Source: JANSWY01 sp965243755 (GTDB lineage: Bacteria > Bacteroidota > Bacteroidia > Cytophagales > Cyclobacteriaceae). From it: 64,000 nucleotides of DNA. Where the stretch lies: NCBI GenBank assembly GCA_965243755.1, contig CBDEVW010000002.1, positions 496,001-560,000 of the forward strand, in the 5' to 3' direction. This document shows, piece by piece, positions 62,414-64,000 of the stretch. Within the stretch, counting starts at the first letter, position 1. Every line of letters begins with the position of its first letter. A program made the translations under genes and the position numbers. The notes below the pieces were generated by a model. That model was given only the letters and a program-made list of their open reading frames with translations. It was not told where the DNA came from and ran no database searches.

Positions 62414-64000
62414 ATGAAATTCAACAGGAGCAAAAGATCCGATAAACAACTCATTTCCATATATAAATCATTGGTCACTCCCAGACTGATTGAAGAGAAG
62501 ATGCTCATTCTTCTGAGACAGGGTAAGATTTCTAAATGGTTTTCAGGAATTGGTCAGGAGGCTATTTCTGTAGGAGCGGCACTGGCACTTAAGAATGATG
62601 AGTATATCCTACCAATGCATAGAAATTTGGGTGTGTTTACCTCCCGTGATGTGCCAATGGAACGTTTGTTTGCTCAGTTCCAGGGAAAAGCCAGTGGATT
62701 TACCAAGGGCAGAGACAGGTCGTTTCATTTTGGGACCAATGAATATCATATCGTGGGTATGATCTCACATTTGGGTCCTCAGCTAGGAATTGCTGATGGG
62801 ATTTCACTTGCGAGCAAGTTAAAAAATGAAAATAAGGCCACATTAGTGTTTTCAGGAGATGGCGGATCAAGCGAAGGGGATTTTCATGAGGCGCTCAATG
62901 TTGCAGCAGTTTGGGATTTGCCGGTAATATTTGTGGTAGAAAATAATGGTTATGGCTTATCAACTCCAAGCGAGGAACAATTCAGGTTCAAATCATTTGT
63001 GGATAAAGGCCCGGGTTATGGCATTGATGCAATCAGTATTGATGGCAACAACATATTAGAAGTACTTGATGCCATACAAAAAGCAGCTGCAAAAATCCGT
63101 AAATCACCTCAACCAATTCTCATTGAAGCGAACACCTTCAGAATGAGAGGGCATGAGGAAGCATCCGGCACCAAGTATGTGCCCAAAGAATTAATGGAAT
63201 TCTGGGGCAAGAAGGATCCGATAGAAAACTATCAGGAGTATTTGCTCAAGGAAAAGGTACTGGACCAAAAAGCAGTCGATAGTATCAAGGATGAAATTAA
63301 AAAGGAAATCAATAAAGCTGTAAAAATTGCTTTTGACGAGCCTGCAATAGCGGCAGATGTGAATGGTGAAATAAGTGATTTATTCCGCCCCTATGCGCAA
63401 GAGGTGATACAACCAGGCAAAAAATCTTCTGAAAAACGTTTTGTAGATGCCATTTCTGATGGTTTGAAACAAAGTATGGAAAAATACCCGGATCTGGTAC
63501 TCATGGGACAGGATATCGCGGAATATGGAGGGGTGTTCAAGATTACAGAAGGATTTGTCGACTTGTTTGGAAAAGATCGAGTTAGGAATACACCATTATG
63601 TGAGTCTGCTATAGTTGGAGCGGCATTGGGGCTGTCCATTAAAGGCATGAAAGCGATGGTAGAGATGCAATTTGCGGATTTTGTGACTTGTGGGTTCAAC
63701 CAGATTGTCAATAATCTGGCGAAGATTCACTATAGATGGGGTCAACATGCCGATGTGGTTGTCAGGATGCCAACAGGTGCTGGTGTAGGAGCTGGTCCGT
63801 TTCACTCACAAAGTAATGAAGCCTGGTTTTTTCATACACCTGGACTGAAAATTGTTTATCCAAGCAACCCCAAAGATGCTAAGGGTCTGTTGAACGCGGC
63901 ATTGGAAGAGCCCAACCCTTACCTATATTTCGAACATAAGGCATTGTACAGATCAATTTCGGAAGAAGTACCGGATGATTACTACACGGTTGAGGTTGGT
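62414..64000 (+). CDS. Alpha-ketoacid dehydrogenase E1 component, alpha-beta fusion (partial)
   Basis: The frame is open from the ATG at 62414 to the window end. The first ~340 residues are E1 alpha: FSGIGQEAISVGAALALK, the thiamine-diphosphate motif FSGDGGSSEGDFHEALN, VVENNGYGLSTPSEEQF and RMRGHEEASG. After a linker the E1 beta half begins (SEKRFVDAISDGLKQSM, LMGQDIAEYGGVFKIT, PLCESAIVGAALGLSIKG) and is cut at the edge. The enzyme decarboxylates 2-oxoacids (pyruvate or branched-chain) for the multienzyme complex. The fused arrangement is common in Bacteroidota. It is divergent from the M16 peptidase. Confidence 0.96.
   Translation, partial: MKFNRSKRSDKQLISIYKSLVTPRLIEEKMLILLRQGKISKWFSGIGQEAISVGAALALKNDEYILPMHRNLGVFTSRDVPMERLFAQFQGKASGFTKGRDRSFHFGTNEYHIVGMISHLGPQLGIADGISLASKLKNENKATLVFSGDGGSSEGDFHEALNVAAVWDLPVIFVVENNGYGLSTPSEEQFRFKSFVDKGPGYGIDAISIDGNNILEVLDAIQKAAAKIRKSPQPILIEANTFRMRGHEEASGTKYVPKELMEFWGKKDPIENYQEYLLKEKVLDQKAVDSIKDEIKKEINKAVKIAFDEPAIAADVNGEISDLFRPYAQEVIQPGKKSSEKRFVDAISDGLKQSMEKYPDLVLMGQDIAEYGGVFKITEGFVDLFGKDRVRNTPLCESAIVGAALGLSIKGMKAMVEMQFADFVTCGFNQIVNNLAKIHYRWGQHADVVVRMPTGAGVGAGPFHSQSNEAWFFHTPGLKIVYPSNPKDAKGLLNAALEEPNPYLYFEHKALYRSISEEVPDDYYTVEVG

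Noticed and set aside
1..64000. tRNA, rRNA, CRISPR arrays, insertion sequences and prophage genes
   Set aside because: Looked for on both strands by eye in the gaps between genes; none found. A tRNAscan or CRISPR-finder run would be decisive.

Overview
The window reads as an ordinary chromosomal stretch of a free-living Bacteroidota bacterium, probably a marine member of the Cytophagales (inference). The lines of evidence are: about 40% GC by eye; a MurF-alanine racemase fusion; a type IX secretion sorting domain; many lipoproteins; a TonB-dependent receptor; two ECF sigma factors; fused E1 alpha/beta dehydrogenase; and promoters of the TAnnTTTG type. I see no rRNA, tRNA, CRISPR array, insertion sequence, phage gene or integrase. 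No gap between genes exceeds about 200 bases.

Layout. 1-2083: an ECF sigma factor with a membrane partner cut by the window edge, then an SdiA-regulated-type lipoprotein. 2208-6754: an HD-PycTM protein that meets, with no gap, a polyphosphate kinase (ppk1) translationally coupled to a membrane class III nucleotide cyclase with altered substrate-binding residues. This is the most interesting locus. 6826-14804: UspA, a double acetyltransferase, MurF-Alr, a TfoX-like protein, a membrane protein with an exported ADP-ribosylglycohydrolase-like lipoprotein, and a small frameshifted gene. 14858-21293: a secreted phosphoesterase/GH16 glucanase fusion facing a propeller-type sensor regulator. 21396-25830: small lipoproteins, a phosphoesterase and cytochrome bd oxidase (cydAB). 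25936-33324: a TonB receptor, a fatty acid hydroxylase, unknowns and a CotH protein.

33421-37132: peroxide defence, with dps, a glyoxalase-fold protein and a CDF metal exporter in one operon, divergent from oxyR and with a good OxyR half-site between them. 37193-46468: transporter, lgt, lipid kinase, dipeptidyl peptidase IV, purK-purE and TerC. 46666-53183: ABC exporter, gpmI, nadC, recX and small proteins. 53205-55555: an ECF sigma factor, its membrane partner and a Tyr-repeat solenoid protein. 55706-60883: YHS, DinB, ATP-grasp and LysE genes, then a compact ispF-mnmD-phosphatase-UDG operon. 61038-64000: an M16 peptidase divergent from the E1 dehydrogenase, which runs off the end.

Two patterns cross gene boundaries. 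At least four genes (purK, nadC, gpmI, M16 peptidase) have a perfect TAnnTTTG element ending only 4-5 bases before the start codon, which predicts leaderless mRNAs. A three-copy TGTCCRGGTA motif, spaced in multiples of 11 bases, lies upstream of the GH16 gene and looks like an operator.
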